A DNA stretch of 64,000 nt from Domibacillus indicus. Lineage in GTDB: Bacteria > Bacillota > Bacilli > Bacillales > Domibacillaceae. Positions within the stretch are counted from its first letter, which is position 1, and the number at the start of each line of letters is the position of its first letter. The notes under the pieces are model-generated. The model saw only the letters and a program-made list of their open reading frames with translations, ran no database searches and was not told the DNA's origin. The DNA lies in NCBI RefSeq assembly GCF_000970685.1, contig NZ_LAJB01000003.1, positions 1-64,000 of the forward strand. The letters run 5' to 3'. Positions 18,072-25,885 of the stretch are shown piece after piece. Made by a program: the position numbers and the translations under genes.

Positions 18072-18101
18072 AAAAAAACCGGACAGCTTTTAGCTGTCCG
18101 G
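18072..18101 (-). terminator. Minus-strand terminator
   Basis: CCGGACAGCT and AGCTGTCCGG form a perfect 10-bp stem followed on the minus strand by seven T. The only upstream minus gene is the small one ending at 18356, which leaves a 3-prime leader of about 260 bases that holds the repeat at 18223. Confidence 0.8.
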
Positions 18102-18222
18102 CCTTCATGGTGTTGACTGTCTATACGTTAAATCCAACACGTTTATGAACGTCCGGGTCTCTGGCACGATGGATGAACCACTATGCTGGCCCGGGCATAG
18201 AAATAGCGGGGAGGGAAACTCA

Positions 18223-18290
18223 GCCGGCAGACAGCAGCCCCTGATACTGCTTTTAAAAGAAAACAGCCCGTTTCTAGTCTATAAAAGAAA
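18223..18290 (+). repeat. Short dispersed repeat (GCCGGCAGAC type), copy 1
   Basis: GCCGGCAGACAGCAGCCCCT and the following TGATACTG, TTTTAAAAGAAAACAGCCCG and ATAAAAGAAAGAC blocks match, with few mismatches, the sequence at 25806-25876 read on the opposite strand. It sits in a 470-bp region between genes that has no other feature except a terminator. The rest of that region (18102-18222, 18291-18355) shows only a short palindrome CTATGC...GCATAG at 18181. Confidence 0.6.
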
Positions 18291-18355
18291 GACAATTTGG
18301 GCTCAAAAATGGAATTTCTTCTTGACGGCTCTCTTTTTCAACACAGTGAAGGACG

Positions 18356-18508
18356 TTATTCTGAAATTTTCGGTTCGTCTGGAACCTGGCCAAACTTTTC
18401 ACTGTTTGTTCCGTAAAATTCACTGTCATTTAGCCGGCTGCTGCTTTTTACATATTCGTCAGGCTTTTTTTGCCCATTTTTTTTATTTTCAGTGTAGTTA
18501 TTCTTCAT
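18356..18508 (-). CDS. Small hydrophilic protein, 50 aa
   Basis: The product starts MKNNYTENKKNGQKKPDEY and is very polar, with many Lys, Asn, Glu and Ser residues and no hydrophobic core, so it is likely disordered. The start at 18508 is preceded by AAGGGAGG ten bases upstream. Small polar proteins of this sort are common in spore formers, but I do not recognise a family. It is divergent in sense from nothing nearby: the GT39 gene upstream is on the same strand, 70 bases away. Confidence 0.55.
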   Translation of the reverse strand: MKNNYTENKKNGQKKPDEYVKSSSRLNDSEFYGTNSEKFGQVPDEPKISE

Positions 18509-18577
18509 CGCTGTCAATCCTCCCTTTGATATCAGCATTTATATACCCATTACCCGCTCTGCGTTTTGCCAAAACGT

Positions 18578-20551
18578 TCAGTCGATTCGATAAAGAATAC
18601 TGCTTCCTCCCCGCATACCGTTCAGATCCTGTAGAGCCGTATCCGCTTCGAAACCGCTGTATTCATCTGAAGGGATTTTCGTTCCGTTTTCTTCAATCCA
18701 TGAAACAAGCTCGCTGTTTCCAGAGTTATTTCCGCTCAGCAGAAAATATTTTACTTTTCCTTCTTCCACAAGCGCCTGAAGCCCGCTGACGGATAAAATC
18801 GGATCTGTTCCGTTAAAGCCGCCAAGCGCCATAACGGATTCACCGGCTTCTATAATATAAGGAGCAGCGGTAACGGTTGTCAGCGTCGCAAATAAAAATT
18901 CTTCTCCTGTATTGTTCTCCTTTAAATAAGCAAGCAGGCCTTCATCTACTTCGGAGCTGAACATACCTCCCCCGCTTTCTGTCTGCAGCTGCGGACCGGC
19001 TTCCGGCAGCACGCTGTTTCCGCCATAAAGAAGCGGTGTTGCCGACCAGTATGCCGGCGCGAGCAGCAGCACACAGATGCCCATAACAGCAAGCTGCTTA
19101 TGAAACGATCTGCCTCGGCTTATTACAAGCGCGAAAGCAAAGCCGGCACCTAAAAGTCCTATGCCATACAGCCAGCCGATGCCGATTTGTTCGGTGTACG
19201 AACTGAGAATATACACTTGAAACATCGAGGCGGCAAGCACAGCAGCCGGCAGCAGCCAGCCCGTCCAGTCCTTCTGCTGTTTAAACAAATCATTCAGCGC
19301 ATACCAGCCAATGCCGGACAGTGCCGCAATCGGCGGAGCGAGCATAATTAAATAGTAATGATGAAAAAAGCCGGCGACACTGAAAAAAGCGGCTGCCGGG
19401 ACAAGCCAGGCTGTCCAAAAAAGAGTTTCCTGCATTTCTTTTATTTGAAGGTGCTCACGGCGGCTGCGGAACGAGCGGACCGCCATGCCAAGCAGGCCAA
19501 ACAGCGCAAATGGAAGCATCCAGCTGATCTGGCCGGACAGGGCTGACTGAAACAGCCGAAGCGGCCCGGCCTCACCCGTTCCATACATATTCATGCTTTG
19601 TCCGCCGCCCGGCATTCCTCCGCCAGGCGCACCCTGCCTGCCGCCATTTCCATCCATAAAGGCCCCGTCATCGTCTGGAGGCCGCCGCATTCCTGCTCCG
19701 TCCCGCTGATTGCCGGCACCCGCTGCTCCATCCGGCCGGCCGCCTCCTCCCGCATTGGCCAGACCGGTTTCCTGGCCGAGCAGCCGTTCCGTTCCATTAT
19801 AGCCAAACGCCAGCTCCAGCACGGAATTGGTCTGGCTGCTTCCCACATACGGCCGGCTTTCTGGCGAGATGCTGTCCACGGCAAGCGCCCATGAAAGCGA
19901 GACACCTGCCAGCACGGCAGATGCCAGAGAAAGCGAAATAAGCTTTCGCTTCCAGCTCCCGCCTGCTGCGATAAAATAAAACACAAAAAAAGCAGGGGCT
20001 GCCATAAAGGCCTGGAGCATTTTCATATTAAAAGCAAGACCGACTAAGCCAAACGCTGCCAGCAGCCAGCCCATTTTATTTTGATTTACTGCTTTCATTA
20101 AGCACCATGTCCCGGCAAGCAGGGTAAACACAAGCAGGCTGTCAATATTATTCGTCCGGCTGACGGCTGCTGCAATCGGCGTCAAAGCCATGACAAGAGC
20201 CGCGGCCCGTGCCGCTCCTCTCCCAAATGCCGGCTTGATCATACTATAAAGAAGCCATACCGACCCGGCACCTGCAAGCACCTGCGGCAGAATTACGCTC
20301 CATGTATGAACGCCAAATACAAGAGCGAAAATCGTTTGAATCCATAAAGCAAGCGGCGGCTTATCGACCGACACGAACCCCGACGGATCAAATGACGCAT
20401 AAAAGAAATTATGAAAGCTCTGTGTCATGCTTTTGACCGCTGCCAGATAATACTGGTTTGCCGCATCGTCCTGCCAGATGTTAAAGCCATTTAAAAAAAG
20501 GGCTGCCAGCAGAATACAAAGCAGCACTCCATCCATTTTCATCCGTTTCAT
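18578..20551 (-). CDS. GT39/ArnT-like membrane glycosyltransferase (YkcB type)
   Basis: The 657-residue protein is a GT-C-fold glycosyltransferase that uses a polyprenyl-phosphate sugar donor. The catalytic first loop contains the acidic pair in NIWQDDAANQYYLAAV, followed by VSVDKPPLALW, typical of the PMT/ArnT group. About eleven membrane helices follow. An extracytoplasmic insert at residues 265-324 is extremely rich in Gly, Asp, Asn and Met, and the C-terminal domain (about 530-657) is soluble and faces out. Bacillus subtilis YkcB is of this type. The start at 20551 follows GAAGGAGCAG. The acceptor, probably a cell-wall polymer or a protein, is unknown. Confidence 0.85.
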   Translation of the reverse strand: MKRMKMDGVLLCILLAALFLNGFNIWQDDAANQYYLAAVKSMTQSFHNFFYASFDPSGFVSVDKPPLALWIQTIFALVFGVHTWSVILPQVLAGAGSVWLLYSMIKPAFGRGAARAAALVMALTPIAAAVSRTNNIDSLLVFTLLAGTWCLMKAVNQNKMGWLLAAFGLVGLAFNMKMLQAFMAAPAFFVFYFIAAGGSWKRKLISLSLASAVLAGVSLSWALAVDSISPESRPYVGSSQTNSVLELAFGYNGTERLLGQETGLANAGGGGRPDGAAGAGNQRDGAGMRRPPDDDGAFMDGNGGRQGAPGGGMPGGGQSMNMYGTGEAGPLRLFQSALSGQISWMLPFALFGLLGMAVRSFRSRREHLQIKEMQETLFWTAWLVPAAAFFSVAGFFHHYYLIMLAPPIAALSGIGWYALNDLFKQQKDWTGWLLPAAVLAASMFQVYILSSYTEQIGIGWLYGIGLLGAGFAFALVISRGRSFHKQLAVMGICVLLLAPAYWSATPLLYGGNSVLPEAGPQLQTESGGGMFSSEVDEGLLAYLKENNTGEEFLFATLTTVTAAPYIIEAGESVMALGGFNGTDPILSVSGLQALVEEGKVKYFLLSGNNSGNSELVSWIEENGTKIPSDEYSGFEADTALQDLNGMRGGSSILYRID

Positions 20552-20632
20552 CTCACTGCTCCTTCTCTTTTTTTCGTTTAGTTTAAAAGACAATGGTGAA
20601 AGTACGATGAAAAGCTCAGCCGGTTTTTTAAA

Positions 20633-20647
20633 TCGTAATAATTCTTT
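20633..20647 (+). promoter_or_regulatory. Possible Zur box (weak)
   Basis: TCGTAATAATTCTTT carries a perfect left half-site of the Bacillus Zur consensus (TCGTAAT, one base, ATT) but a poor right half. It lies 64-78 bases upstream of the permease gene. Regulation by Zur is only a hypothesis. Confidence 0.3.
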
Positions 20648-20710
20648 TTTAACTCTCATACTTATATGTTAAACCGGCCGAATTGAAAAACAGCAGAAAA
20701 GGAGAAACAG

Positions 20711-21715
20711 ATGAATCATTCCATCCGAGCCCATTTGTTGAATATTACCTGGCTTTTGTTTATCCTGGCCATCTTCTACTTTCTTTTTCTGAAAGACCTT
20801 TCCGGCATACGGGACCCTGTCTCGCTTCTGCCGCCTTCTTTTTTGCAGCTGAATACCGTTTTTTTAAGCATTTTGATTGAAGCCGTCCCTTTCGTGCTGG
20901 CAGGTGTGCTCATTGCCGGCTGCATCCAGATCTTTGTTACGGAGGAGCATGTAGAGAAATGGATGCCGAAAAACCGGTTTGCCGCTGTTTTGGTAAGCTG
21001 TGTGGCCGGCGCCTGTTTTCCGGCCTGTGAATGCGGCATTGTGCCGATTGTCCGCCGGCTTGTGGCAAAAGGCGTGCCGATTTACGCGGGTGTCGGTTTT
21101 CTGCTGACGGGACCGCTCATTAATCCGATTGTTATTTTTTCCACGTACATGGCTTTCGGACATGATGCAAAAATGGCCGGACTGCGAATGGGAGCCGGCT
21201 TTATAGCTGCATTGGCCGTGGCGCTGCTCACCAGCCTGTTTTTTAAACGAAGCCAGCTGAAGGAAGAAGCCAGTCATCCTCCGCTTTCTGCTGCAAACGG
21301 GAAGGCCCCTTTTTGGACCCGGGTGCGGGACATGCTTACCCATTCAATTGATGAATTTTTTGATATGGGAAAATATTTGATCCTGGGCGCGTTTTTTGCC
21401 GCCTTTGTACAAACGTATGTAGCAGCGCAGTCGCTTTTGCAGATCGGCGAAGGCTGGGCATCCTCCACTCTCGTCATGATGGCGCTGGCGTATGTACTGT
21501 CTCTTTGCTCGGAAGCAGATGCGTTTATCGGCGCTTCTTTCCGCCACCTGTTCCCGGCTTCTTCTATCCTTGCTTTTTTAATTTACGGGCCGATGATTGA
21601 CTTAAAAAATACGATGATGCTCCTCAGTGTGTTTCGCCTGCGGTTTGTTGTTATCCTGATTTTCTTGATCACGATAACTGTTTTTGCATGTGCCGGCGTT
21701 CTCGCCTGGCTGTAA
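20711..21715 (+). CDS. UPF0718-family permease (YcgR type)
   Basis: The 334-residue protein has about eight membrane helices. It shows the family marks ACFPACECGIVPIVRRL (a CxxC-like cysteine pair in a loop), PLINPIVIFSTY and SLCSEADAFIGASF. Together with the next gene it forms the YcgR/YcgQ pair of Bacillus subtilis, predicted to be a two-subunit permease. The cysteines and the partner's histidine/cysteine cluster suggest a metal or metallochaperone-linked role, which is inference. The ATG at 20711 follows AAAAGGAGAAAC. The next gene begins 15 bases after the stop. Confidence 0.85.
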   Translation: MNHSIRAHLLNITWLLFILAIFYFLFLKDLSGIRDPVSLLPPSFLQLNTVFLSILIEAVPFVLAGVLIAGCIQIFVTEEHVEKWMPKNRFAAVLVSCVAGACFPACECGIVPIVRRLVAKGVPIYAGVGFLLTGPLINPIVIFSTYMAFGHDAKMAGLRMGAGFIAALAVALLTSLFFKRSQLKEEASHPPLSAANGKAPFWTRVRDMLTHSIDEFFDMGKYLILGAFFAAFVQTYVAAQSLLQIGEGWASSTLVMMALAYVLSLCSEADAFIGASFRHLFPASSILAFLIYGPMIDLKNTMMLLSVFRLRFVVILIFLITITVFACAGVLAWL

Positions 21716-21730
21716 AAGGAGGAGAAAAAA

Positions 21731-22603
21731 GTGGTCATTCATGTTCAGCAGGCCTTCCGGGCAGTTATTCTGGCAGCTTTTGCGCTTTTTCTGCTCCGCC
21801 TTCATGGAAACGGGGAAATTACAAAATACATCAACCCGGAATATATTCTCCTCAGCAAAACAGCAGCTTATCTGTTTCTTTTCCTTTTGCTTGTCCAGCT
21901 TTTTCGGATCGCCGGAAAAAAACCAAAATCAGCGCATACCTGCTCTCATACCTGCGGCTGCGATCATGATCATGCCGGCCAGCCCGGCAAAAAAGTACTG
22001 TCCTACTCGATTCTTGTTTTCCCGCTGCTAACGGGGTTTTTCCTTCCTCCGCAAACACTGGGCGCTTCCATGGCTGCGAAAAAAGGAATGGTTTTCACAG
22101 CGCAGACAGCGGATTCCTCCACGCAGGAAACCGATTCGGCTCTTTACGACCACGCGGGCATTGCTGCCAGCCGCAAAGAAATGAAGCAGTCTGAATTCGA
22201 GAGGCATATGAGCCGGCTCGAGCAGGATTCATTGATTCATATGGAAAACGAGGTATTCGAGCCTTATTACAGAGAGATCAGCACGGAGCCGCAAAACTAT
22301 GCCGGCCGTACTGTGAGGATGTCAGGGTTTGTATATAAGGAAGACGGCTTCCGGCCGGATCAGCTGGCTTTAACGCGTTTTTTAATTACCCACTGCGTTG
22401 CTGATGCAGGCAGCATTGGATTTTTGACGGAATTTGACGAAGCAGCTCTTGTGGAACAGGATATGTGGCTTGAAATAGAAGGCACCATTGAGCTTACGCA
22501 ATACGACGGGACAGAGATGCCGCTTTTGAAGGTGACATCGTGGGAGGTCATTGAGGAACCGGATGACCCTTATGTGTACCCGGTTTATGTAAAACTCCTG
22601 TAA
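21731..22603 (+). CDS. TIGR03943/YcgQ-family permease subunit
   Basis: The 290-residue protein has an N-terminal half with three or four membrane helices and a soluble C-terminal half ending LKVTSWEVIEEPDDPYVYPV. Between the helices lies a short metal-binding-like loop, HTCSHTCGCDHDH. The C-terminal region reads like an OB-fold-type domain and includes the marker RMSGFVYKEDG. The start is a GTG at 21731 after AAAAGGAGGAG. It is translated right after the UPF0718 gene, so the two form one operon. Similar pairs are often described as zinc-linked, which the His/Cys loop would fit. Confidence 0.85.
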   Translation: MVIHVQQAFRAVILAAFALFLLRLHGNGEITKYINPEYILLSKTAAYLFLFLLLVQLFRIAGKKPKSAHTCSHTCGCDHDHAGQPGKKVLSYSILVFPLLTGFFLPPQTLGASMAAKKGMVFTAQTADSSTQETDSALYDHAGIAASRKEMKQSEFERHMSRLEQDSLIHMENEVFEPYYREISTEPQNYAGRTVRMSGFVYKEDGFRPDQLALTRFLITHCVADAGSIGFLTEFDEAALVEQDMWLEIEGTIELTQYDGTEMPLLKVTSWEVIEEPDDPYVYPVYVKLL

Positions 22604-22607
22604 AGAA

Positions 22608-22632
22608 AGCCGGTCCAGAAAACTGGCCGGCT
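22608..22632. terminator. Terminator between YcgQ-like and RsbR-like genes
   Basis: AGCCGGTCCAG and CTGGCCGGCT form a strong stem between two convergent stop codons. The T tail is short (CTCTGTTACTTT). Confidence 0.65.
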
Positions 22633-22635
22633 CTG

Positions 22636-23454
22636 TTACTTTAAGCTTTCAAGCGCTTTTTTTACATTGGCAAAGGTATGAAGAGCCGCGAGATCAATTT
22701 GGCTGCTCACCATAATCTGCGCCAGTTCAGGTCGCAGGCCGGTTGTCAGAACCTGGATCCCCATTAATTTGAGCATGCTTCCAATCTGATGAAGATATTC
22801 AGCCGTCTCGGCCGTAATGGTATAAATGCCCGAGAAGTCGGCAATCACATAATTAACATCCATTTCGGCTATTTTCGGTACAACCTGCTCAATAATATAA
22901 TCAGCACGGTAGCGGTCAATCATGCCAACGAGAGGAAGAACCACAATTCCGTCTTTCACAGGGATAACCGGTGCTGACAACGCTGCCAGTTCTTTGCGGG
23001 TTGCTTCTGTCCGTTCCTCAAAAAGCTGTTCAAATGCGATGATCGTTTCGTTTAAGCTGATATCAAGCAGCAGATTAATCCGCCTGTTAACCATTGTATT
23101 TTCTTCTATGGACAAGCCGTGTTTGATGCTGATTTCTTCCAGTATCTCGGCAAACACTTCTCTAGTCGGCGGATACCGAACGGCTATTTCTGATATTCTG
23201 CCATTTCCAGCAGCCTGCATGGCCGCGTTTTTTTTGCTCCATTCAATAAAGAAGTCAGGTACCCCTTCTTTATTTTCCTGTACAAGTGAATCCGCGATAA
23301 AACGCAGAAACTCCACATACATGGTAAATGCCTGTTCCTTTTCCCACTCGGGGATTTCCAGGTTCAGCTTCCGCAGGACACCTTCCACTACCTCTCCGGC
23401 CAGGAAATCCACATGCTCATTTAGATAGGCAGAGAAACGCAAAAATCCACTCAT
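22636..23454 (-). CDS. RsbR-type STAS-domain stressosome protein, atypical
   Basis: The 272-residue protein has an N-terminal globin-like (RsbR-N) region at about 1-150 and a C-terminal STAS domain at about 160-270, the plan of RsbR co-antagonists. These build the stressosome that releases sigma-B after phosphorylation by RsbT. The linker/STAS start reads LSAPVIPVKDGIVVLPLVGMID. The two threonines that RsbT phosphorylates in RsbRA (Thr171, Thr205) correspond by my recalled alignment to Ala161 and Ala215 here, so this paralogue may be structural or may not be switched by RsbT. No rsbS/rsbT genes are adjacent. Confidence 0.82.
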   Translation of the reverse strand: MSGFLRFSAYLNEHVDFLAGEVVEGVLRKLNLEIPEWEKEQAFTMYVEFLRFIADSLVQENKEGVPDFFIEWSKKNAAMQAAGNGRISEIAVRYPPTREVFAEILEEISIKHGLSIEENTMVNRRINLLLDISLNETIIAFEQLFEERTEATRKELAALSAPVIPVKDGIVVLPLVGMIDRYRADYIIEQVVPKIAEMDVNYVIADFSGIYTITAETAEYLHQIGSMLKLMGIQVLTTGLRPELAQIMVSSQIDLAALHTFANVKKALESLK

Positions 23455-23673
23455 CGACCCTTCTCCTTTTTTTTCTGTTAATTTACTTATTATAACCTAT
23501 AATGTGCTCTTTCAATCAATCTTCTAATCGCTTCTCCGCTAAAAATTTACTGAAAATCAGGAAAGAAAGCGGCGGAAACCTTTTATCGCTTCAGCTCGTG
23601 CCGGCTTCCTGCTTGAATGAAAAAATCATTTGCAGTTTAAGCCGGTTTTAAAAGAATAAATTGATATAGAAGT

Positions 23674-23703
23674 GAATAAACTAACAACAAAGCGGAAAGA
23701 CTC
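23674..23703 (+). promoter_or_regulatory. Sigma-F-like promoter of rsfA
   Basis: GAATA at 23674-23678, a 15-base spacer and GGAAAGACTC at 23694-23703 match the sigma-F consensus (GYATA, N15, GGNNANAHTN) at all but one defined position. In Bacillus subtilis, rsfA is transcribed by sigma-F in the forespore. The rest of the 313-bp gap from 23455 to 23768 shows nothing else I can name. Confidence 0.5.
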
Positions 23704-23768
23704 TTTGTATCTATCGTCCGCATTTTTTAAAATTTACTATTTGTTTAAATGGAATGGAGTGAAATAGA

Positions 23769-24353
23769 GTGAATATTCGTCAGGATGCCTGGTCAAAAGA
23801 GCACGATCTCCTGCTCGCCAATACGGTTTTAAAGCATGTAAGAGAGGGAAGCACCCAGCTGAAAGCATTTGAGGAAGCCGCAGACATGGTCAACCGCACC
23901 GCAGCCGCATGCGGGTTTCGCTGGAATGCCGTTGTCCGCCAGCACTATATTGAAGCAATGGAAACAGCTAAAAAAGAAAGAAAACAGCTTATGCGCATGA
24001 AAAATAAGCCTGTTAAACAAACAGCCGGGCAGCAGGCGCCTTCTTTCCATACAGAAGGCCAGGAGAGCTCGATTACCATGTCGGATGTTATTCATTATTT
24101 AACAGCCATTGCTCCCTCGAGCAATGCAGATTCAGTGCAGGAGGAAAATAACCGGCTGAAGCAGGAGCTTGAAGCCGTAAAAAAAGAACTTCTGGAGCTG
24201 AAAGAAAGCTACACCTCCATGCAGGAGGATTATGAATCTCTTATGCAAATCATGGAACGCGCCCGCAAGCTGGTTGTTTTTTCAGAAGAATCCCCTGCCC
24301 CGGTAAAGTTTAAAATGGAGCGAAACGGAAATTTGGAAAAAGTGGCGGAATAA
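23769..24353 (+). CDS. rsfA: RsfA-family prespore transcription regulator
   Basis: The 194-residue protein has an N-terminal Myb/SANT-like helix-turn-helix ([24 protein letters not shown], then [18 protein letters not shown]) and a C-terminal coiled coil (about 125-165). This is the layout of RsfA, which tunes sigma-F-dependent gene expression in the forespore. The start is a GTG at 23769, seven bases after GGAGTG. A sigma-F-like promoter lies 66 bases upstream and a terminator overlaps the stop, so the gene is monocistronic. RsfA has paralogues in bacilli, so orthology rather than paralogy is probable, not proven. Confidence 0.85.
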   Translation: MNIRQDAWSKEHDLLLANTVLKHVREGSTQLKAFEEAADMVNRTAAACGFRWNAVVRQHYIEAMETAKKERKQLMRMKNKPVKQTAGQQAPSFHTEGQESSITMSDVIHYLTAIAPSSNADSVQEENNRLKQELEAVKKELLELKESYTSMQEDYESLMQIMERARKLVVFSEESPAPVKFKMERNGNLEKVAE

Positions 24354-24385
24354 CGGTTGTTAACGGCCGTTTCCGCTTTTTTTAT
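24345..24385 (+). terminator. Terminator overlapping the rsfA stop
   Basis: GCGGAATAACGG and the downstream CCGTTTCCGC pair around the stop codon, followed by seven T. The stem begins inside the last codons of rsfA. Confidence 0.8.
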
Positions 24386-24413
24386 TGGTGGAGGGCATTT
24401 CGAAAGAAATCAG

Positions 24414-24674
24414 TTACTCCCTGTTCATTCCCTGATTCGTTTGTTCAGCGGAAAGAGTGCTCGTATCAATGAGCAGGTTGACGATGAGGTTTTGCTGTGT
24501 GAGTGTTTGCACAGATCCGTGGCCGCCTGCTTTAGCCCGCTTCAGCACAGGGGGAACAAGAAATTTGAATTTTCCGCTCTGTTCATTGGACGTAATAATA
24601 AGCCCCTCTTTTATTACAGAATCCAAGAACGAATGCTGCAGGCGGTAGACCGGCTTCAGATGGTTGTTTCTCAT
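24414..24674 (-). CDS. Hypothetical protein, 86 aa
   Basis: The product reads MRNNHLKPVYRLQHSFLDSV at the start and contains a short beta-like stretch, EGLIITSNEQSGKFKFLVPP. It has no cysteine, membrane segment or recognised motif. AGAGGA lies about ten bases before the ATG at 24674, which supports translation. The opposite strand also has open frames here, but without ribosome binding sites. I do not know the family. Confidence 0.5.
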   Translation of the reverse strand: MRNNHLKPVYRLQHSFLDSVIKEGLIITSNEQSGKFKFLVPPVLKRAKAGGHGSVQTLTQQNLIVNLLIDTSTLSAEQTNQGMNRE

Positions 24675-24865
24675 AGTTGATGATCCTCTTTTCTTTTATA
24701 CAATCAATTTTTCATTATAGCAAAAGATCACTTCAAAGAAACTTTTTTATCCTAAATTCTTACCAACTGTTTTTTGCAGCTGTTTACGCAAAATAATTGT
24801 TTATCCATCTTTACCGGTTTAATATGGAAAAGTAAGCATTTCAATTTTCAGGGGGAAACGGGCGA

Positions 24866-25774
24866 ATGAAATCAATAACCGTTCAGCATTATGATGCGTT
24901 CAGCCAGACAGCCGGCAAAGGAAACCCGGCAGGAATTGTTTTTCATGCGGATGATTTAACAGAAGAAGAAATGCAGGAAATTGCCTTGAAAGTCGGTTTT
25001 AATGAAACAGCTTTTCCGCTTAAATCGGAGGCGGCTGACTTCAAAATCCGTTATTTTACTCCCGGCCATGAAATAAACCTTTGCGGGCATGCGACCATTG
25101 CCGCTGTTTATGCGTTAAAAAGAAACGGCTGCCTGGGAACGAAAACGGACATTACGATTGAAACAAAGGCAGGCATTTTATCAGTCAAGGTTAAAGATGA
25201 ACGGTTTATCACTATGCAGCAGGCAGCCCCCCGGTTTGAAGCATTTAAAGGTTCAACAGCCGGCCTGGCCGCTTCTATTGGACTGACGGAAGAGGATATT
25301 GATCCGCGCCTGCCCATTTTATATGGAAGCACCGGCACCTGGACCCTGCTTGTACCGATTAAAAAGCTTGATGCTTTTCCAAATATGAAGCCAGACAATG
25401 TTCGGTTTCCTGCTGTTTTAAAAGAGAAGCCGGCGTCATCCATCCACTCTTTTTGCCTGGAAACGTATGACCTGCATGCGCATATGCATGCGCGGCACTT
25501 TTCCTCTCCTTTTTCCGGCACAACAGAAGATGCCGTGACCGGAACAGCCGCTGGTGTAATGGGTGCGTACTATGCGGATTATATACACAATCCGTTTAAG
25601 GGCTCCTTGCATCTTACCGTGGAACAGGGACAGGAAATGGGGAAAGATGGACGGGTCATGGTTGATGTGATCAAAAAAGAAAACAGCTATGATATTGAAA
25701 TTACCGGCACGGCTGTTTACGTGAAAGATTTTGATATTTTCCTGGAAGAAGAAAAACTAAACTCTCCGGCTTAA
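24866..25774 (+). CDS. PhzF-family isomerase
   Basis: The 302-residue protein belongs to the PhzF/diaminopimelate epimerase-like fold. It shows the family segments [23 protein letters not shown] with the presumed catalytic glutamate near residue 47, [16 protein letters not shown], and [14 protein letters not shown] near residue 215. PhzF itself isomerises a phenazine intermediate; most bacillar relatives (YddE, YfhB types) have no defined substrate. It is a single gene with a strong terminator. No phenazine genes are nearby, so a phenazine role is unlikely. Confidence 0.92.
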   Translation: MKSITVQHYDAFSQTAGKGNPAGIVFHADDLTEEEMQEIALKVGFNETAFPLKSEAADFKIRYFTPGHEINLCGHATIAAVYALKRNGCLGTKTDITIETKAGILSVKVKDERFITMQQAAPRFEAFKGSTAGLAASIGLTEEDIDPRLPILYGSTGTWTLLVPIKKLDAFPNMKPDNVRFPAVLKEKPASSIHSFCLETYDLHAHMHARHFSSPFSGTTEDAVTGTAAGVMGAYYADYIHNPFKGSLHLTVEQGQEMGKDGRVMVDVIKKENSYDIEITGTAVYVKDFDIFLEEEKLNSPA

Positions 25775-25783
25775 ATTTTCAGC

Positions 25784-25817
25784 AAAAAAGACCTTACCGG
25801 TATAAGGTCTTTTTTTA
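25784..25817 (+). terminator. Terminator of the PhzF gene
   Basis: AAAAGACCTTA and TAAGGTCTTTT form a stem with an ACCGGTA-type loop, followed by seven T on the plus strand. Its 3-prime end merges with a short dispersed repeat. Confidence 0.9.
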
Positions 25818-25876
25818 TGGGCTGAAAACGGGCTGTTTTCTTTTAAAAACAGTGTCAGGGGCTGCAGTCTGCCGGC
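25806..25876 (-). repeat. Short dispersed repeat (GCCGGCAGAC type), copy 2
   Basis: Read on the minus strand this matches 18223-18290: GCCGGCAGACTGCAGCCCCT, then TGACACTG, TTTTAAAAGAAAACAGCCCG and ATAAAAAAAGAC. It fills the gap between the PhzF terminator and the stop codon of the isoaspartyl dipeptidase gene. Confidence 0.6.
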
Positions 25877-25885
25877 GGTGCTGAT

